Source: Deltaproteobacteria bacterium
Lineage (GTDB): Bacteria > Desulfobacterota > Binatia > Binatales > Binataceae
Direction: 5' to 3'
Length of the DNA: 7,738 bases
NCBI GenBank assembly: GCA_021786815.1
Contig: JAJYMR010000379.1
Location: 1-7,738, forward strand
A program made the translations under genes and the position numbers. Positions 6,090-7,738 of this stretch are shown here, one piece after another (position 1 is the first letter of the stretch; the number at the start of each line of letters is the position of its first letter). Under the pieces are notes generated by a model. The model was given only the letters and a program-made list of their open reading frames with translations. It made no database searches and was not told the origin of the DNA.

Positions 6090-6988
6090 GCGCGCCTGAT
6101 GTCGCAATCGAGTCGCGGCCCGCGACCGCGCGCAATCGCCTCGGCGATTACCTTGAGCTGACCAAGCCGAGGGTCACCTCGATGGTGCTGGTTACCACGC
6201 TCGCCGGCTTCTACCTTGGCGCGGCAGGCGCCTTTGACCTCGCGGTCGCGCTCAACCTGATGGTCGGCACGGCGCTCGCCTCGGGCGGCACGCTCGCACT
6301 GAACCAATACATGGAGCGCGAGTCCGACGCGTGCATGAAACGCACGCGCTATCGCCCGCTGCCCGACGGCCGCCTGCGCCCACCCGAGGCGCTATGGTTC
6401 GGTTTGCTCACAGGCGCGGTCGGGATTGTTTATCTGCTGCTCACGGTCAACTGGCTCGCCGCGGCCGTGACGGCTTCGATAACCGCGACCTACCTGTTCG
6501 CGTACACGCCGCTCAAGCGCGTGTCGTGGATGTGCAGCTTGGTCGGCGCGGTTCCGGGCGCGCTGCCGCCGGTGGCGGGATGGGCCGCGGCGCGGGGAAG
6601 GCTCGGAGCGGAGCCGTGGGTGCTCTTCGGGATAATGTTCCTCTGGCAACTGCCGCATTCGCTTTCGATCGCGAAGCTTTACCGCGACGACTACGAGCGC
6701 GCCGGCATCCGATTGCTGCCCGAACCGCGCAACGGACGGGCGCCCGAGAATCCGGTGATAATCGCCGCAAGCATCGCGCTGCTCGCGGTCGGCGCGCTTC
6801 CGACCGTGATGGGATTTGCGGGGATGACCTACCTGGTCGTGGCCGGGATTCTTGGAGTCGCGATGCTCGCCTGCGCGCTCGTGCTGGTGAGCGGACCGGA
6901 AAGCGCCGCCGCGGCGCGCCGCGTGATGCTCGCGTCGCTGATTTATCTGCCGAGCGTGCTGCTGGTGATGGTCCTCGACAAGATTTGA
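6086..6988 (+). CDS. ctaB: Heme O synthase (protoheme IX farnesyltransferase)
   Basis: The enzyme transfers a farnesyl group from farnesyl diphosphate to the vinyl group of heme B, producing heme O, the substrate of the CtaA encoded just upstream. It is a UbiA-superfamily inner-membrane protein, here 300 aa, the usual length. The first prenyl-diphosphate/Mg motif is NQYMERESD (73-81), followed by KRTRYRPLPDGRL (85-97). The second conserved region is LWQLPHSLSIAKLYRDDYERAG (186-207), with H191 and the D201/D202 pair. LTKPRV at 25-30 is the family's characteristic opening. About eight or nine hydrophobic helices follow from residue 31 to the end. The second Asn of the common 'NN' is Gln here, which I recall as a frequent variant. 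The ATG at 6086 overlaps the ctaA stop by four bases and has AAGGTG (6075-6080) five bases upstream. A longer in-frame opening at 5909 lies inside ctaA and is not credible as the start. Confidence 0.95.
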   Translation: MSAPDVAIESRPATARNRLGDYLELTKPRVTSMVLVTTLAGFYLGAAGAFDLAVALNLMVGTALASGGTLALNQYMERESDACMKRTRYRPLPDGRLRPPEALWFGLLTGAVGIVYLLLTVNWLAAAVTASITATYLFAYTPLKRVSWMCSLVGAVPGALPPVAGWAAARGRLGAEPWVLFGIMFLWQLPHSLSIAKLYRDDYERAGIRLLPEPRNGRAPENPVIIAASIALLAVGALPTVMGFAGMTYLVVAGILGVAMLACALVLVSGPESAAAARRVMLASLIYLPSVLLVMVLDKI

Positions 6989-7019
6989 AAGCGGCTCCGG
7001 CGCGCGTTTCACTGGAAAA

Positions 7020-7463
7020 GTGCTTTCGTATTACTCACTCGCTCCGCTCAACGCGATCCTGAACGGGACGGCGGGAATCCTGCTGCTCGCAGGCTTTTAT
7101 TTCATCAAAACGAAGCGCGTTCGCGCCCATCGCGCGTGCATGCTCGCGGCGTTTGCGGTCTCGATCGCGTTTCTCATCTCCTACCTCGTCTTCCATTACC
7201 ACGTGGGCGACGTGCGTTTCACGGGCCAGGGATGGATACGGCCGGTATACTTCTCGATTCTCATCCCGCACGTGATTCTTGCCGCTGTGATCGTGCCGCT
7301 TGCGATAGCCGCGCTCTATTTCGCGCTGCGCGGCCGCTTCCCGAGCCATCGCCGCGTCGCGCGATGGGCCTGGCCGCTCTGGATGTTCGTCTCGGTGACC
7401 GGCGTGGTCATCTACCTGATGCTGTTCCAGCTTTACACGCCGAACCTTCCACCCCTGCACTGA
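7020..7463 (+). CDS. DUF420 membrane protein, CtaM/YozB-like oxidase assembly factor
   Basis: This is a 147-aa protein with four membrane helices at about 11-30, 42-60, 76-102 and 115-137. It fits the DUF420 family, known in Bacillus and Staphylococcus as YozB/CtaM and needed for a functional heme A-containing cytochrome oxidase. Conserved-looking polar residues in or near the helices are N11 and N15, H37 (after helix 1), the HYH pair H59/H61 at the end of helix 2, and H84 (IPH) in helix 3. These are candidate metal or heme contacts. The start GTG at 7020-7022 is preceded by GGAAAA. It lies 31 bases after ctaB and is the last gene of the module. Its place directly behind both heme A biosynthesis genes supports a role in oxidase maturation. 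That function is inferred from family and context, and no catalytic motif is visible. Confidence 0.85.
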   Translation: MLSYYSLAPLNAILNGTAGILLLAGFYFIKTKRVRAHRACMLAAFAVSIAFLISYLVFHYHVGDVRFTGQGWIRPVYFSILIPHVILAAVIVPLAIAALYFALRGRFPSHRRVARWAWPLWMFVSVTGVVIYLMLFQLYTPNLPPLH

Positions 7464-7489
7464 CGTGCGCGGAATCCGCGGTTCATCGC

Positions 7490-7524
7490 CGCGCGCTCTT
7501 CGCCCACAGGCCGAAGAGCGCGCG
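7490..7524. terminator. GC-rich hairpin between convergent genes
   Basis: A perfect 13-bp stem (7490-7502 with 7512-7524, arm CGCGCTCTTCG within it) closes on a nine-base loop. It stands 26 bases after the DUF420 stop and 40 bases after the stop of the convergent glutathione-transferase-like gene. Neither side has a U tract, so it is a bidirectional hairpin of the U-less kind rather than a classic intrinsic terminator. A smaller hairpin, CGCGG-AAT-CCGCG (7468-7480), lies just before it. Confidence 0.55.
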
Positions 7525-7564
7525 CACATGATGGGTACCGTTCCTGCTCTGATGCGCCGAGCGC

Positions 7565-7738
7565 TTACGCCTTCGCGCTCGGACGGCTGGATACCGCGTC
7601 GTACCATCGCTGGAGATTCTTCAGCCCGGGCGCGATTTTGATGTCGACCATGCGGCCGAAATCGATCCCGACGAGCGCCGTGATGTCAGCGATCGTGAAG
7701 CGATCGCCCGCGACGAACTGGCGGTTCGCAAGCTCCGA
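7565..7738 (-). CDS. Glutathione S-transferase-like protein, C-terminal end only
   Basis: The frame enters from the right edge and encodes 57 residues ending in TAA (7567-7565). It reads FVAGDRFTIADITALVG and later LQRWYDAVSSRPSAKA. The G-D-x-F-T-I-A-D segment is the N-capping box and hydrophobic staple (S/T-x-x-D, here T-I-A-D) that opens helix 6 in the all-helical C-terminal domain of soluble glutathione transferases. The ending 'L..WYDAV..RPSAKA' is also typical of bacterial members. Full enzymes use glutathione to conjugate or reduce electrophiles, or act in ring-cleavage and dehalogenation pathways. The glutathione-binding thioredoxin-fold half lies outside the window, so class and substrate cannot be given. 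The gene converges on the heme A module and is not part of it. Confidence 0.82.
   Translation of the reverse strand, partial: SELANRQFVAGDRFTIADITALVGIDFGRMVDIKIAPGLKNLQRWYDAVSSRPSAKA

Noticed and set aside
5214..6107. A 297-codon open frame on the - strand opposite ctaA
   Set aside because: It is very rich in Arg, Ala and Asp, has no hydrophobic or domain structure, and lies antisense to a certain gene.
1..7738. A hidden mobile element, CRISPR array, toxin-antitoxin pair or defence system
   Set aside because: No transposase, integrase, spaced direct repeats, small paired genes or nuclease/helicase motifs are visible. All long open frames are explained by housekeeping families, one unknown membrane protein, or shadows.

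Overview
The window is a gene-dense, high-GC bacterial chromosome segment with seven complete protein genes, one partial gene at the right edge and a possible gene tail at the left edge. It contains no tRNA or rRNA gene, CRISPR array, transposase or phage gene. The heme A / heme O synthase genes and a glutathione-transferase-like gene point to an aerobic, probably Gram-negative organism. The GreA and heme-synthase sequence styles resemble deltaproteobacterial or related uncultured lineages (Binatota-like), but this placement is an impression and was not tested by comparison.

Layout. (1) Positions 70-573, + strand: a GreA-family transcript cleavage factor, closed by a good intrinsic terminator at 613-648. 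(2) Positions 4725 down to 665, - strand: a divergent-facing block of a long-chain acyl-CoA synthetase (4725-2887), a guanine deaminase 18 bases behind it (2868-1501), and after a 116-base gap an unrecognised four-helix membrane protein (1384-665) that converges on greA. (3) Positions 4726-5102: a divergent control region of about 375 bases. It has an AT-rich pocket with a 22-bp imperfect palindrome over a candidate promoter for the ligase, and a pair of competing hairpins in the probable leader of the heme genes. (4) Positions 5103-7463, + strand: a compact heme A module of ctaA, ctaB (ATGA overlap) and a DUF420/CtaM-like membrane protein. (5) Positions 7565-7738, - strand: the C-terminal end of a glutathione S-transferase-like protein, separated from the heme module by a 13-bp GC-rich hairpin between the convergent stops.

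How the genes work together. CtaB farnesylates heme B to heme O, CtaA oxidises heme O to heme A, and the DUF420 protein probably helps assemble the heme A-containing cytochrome c oxidase. This is a cofactor and assembly module with no oxidase subunits in view. The acyl-CoA synthetase (fatty acid activation) and guanine deaminase (purine salvage or nitrogen release) look co-transcribed but have no obvious common pathway. Overall this is mostly an ordinary housekeeping region. I found no convincing new multi-gene system. The items most worth a second look are the palindrome at 4838-4859, the exclusive stem-loops at 4882-4940, and the unknown membrane protein at 665-1384.
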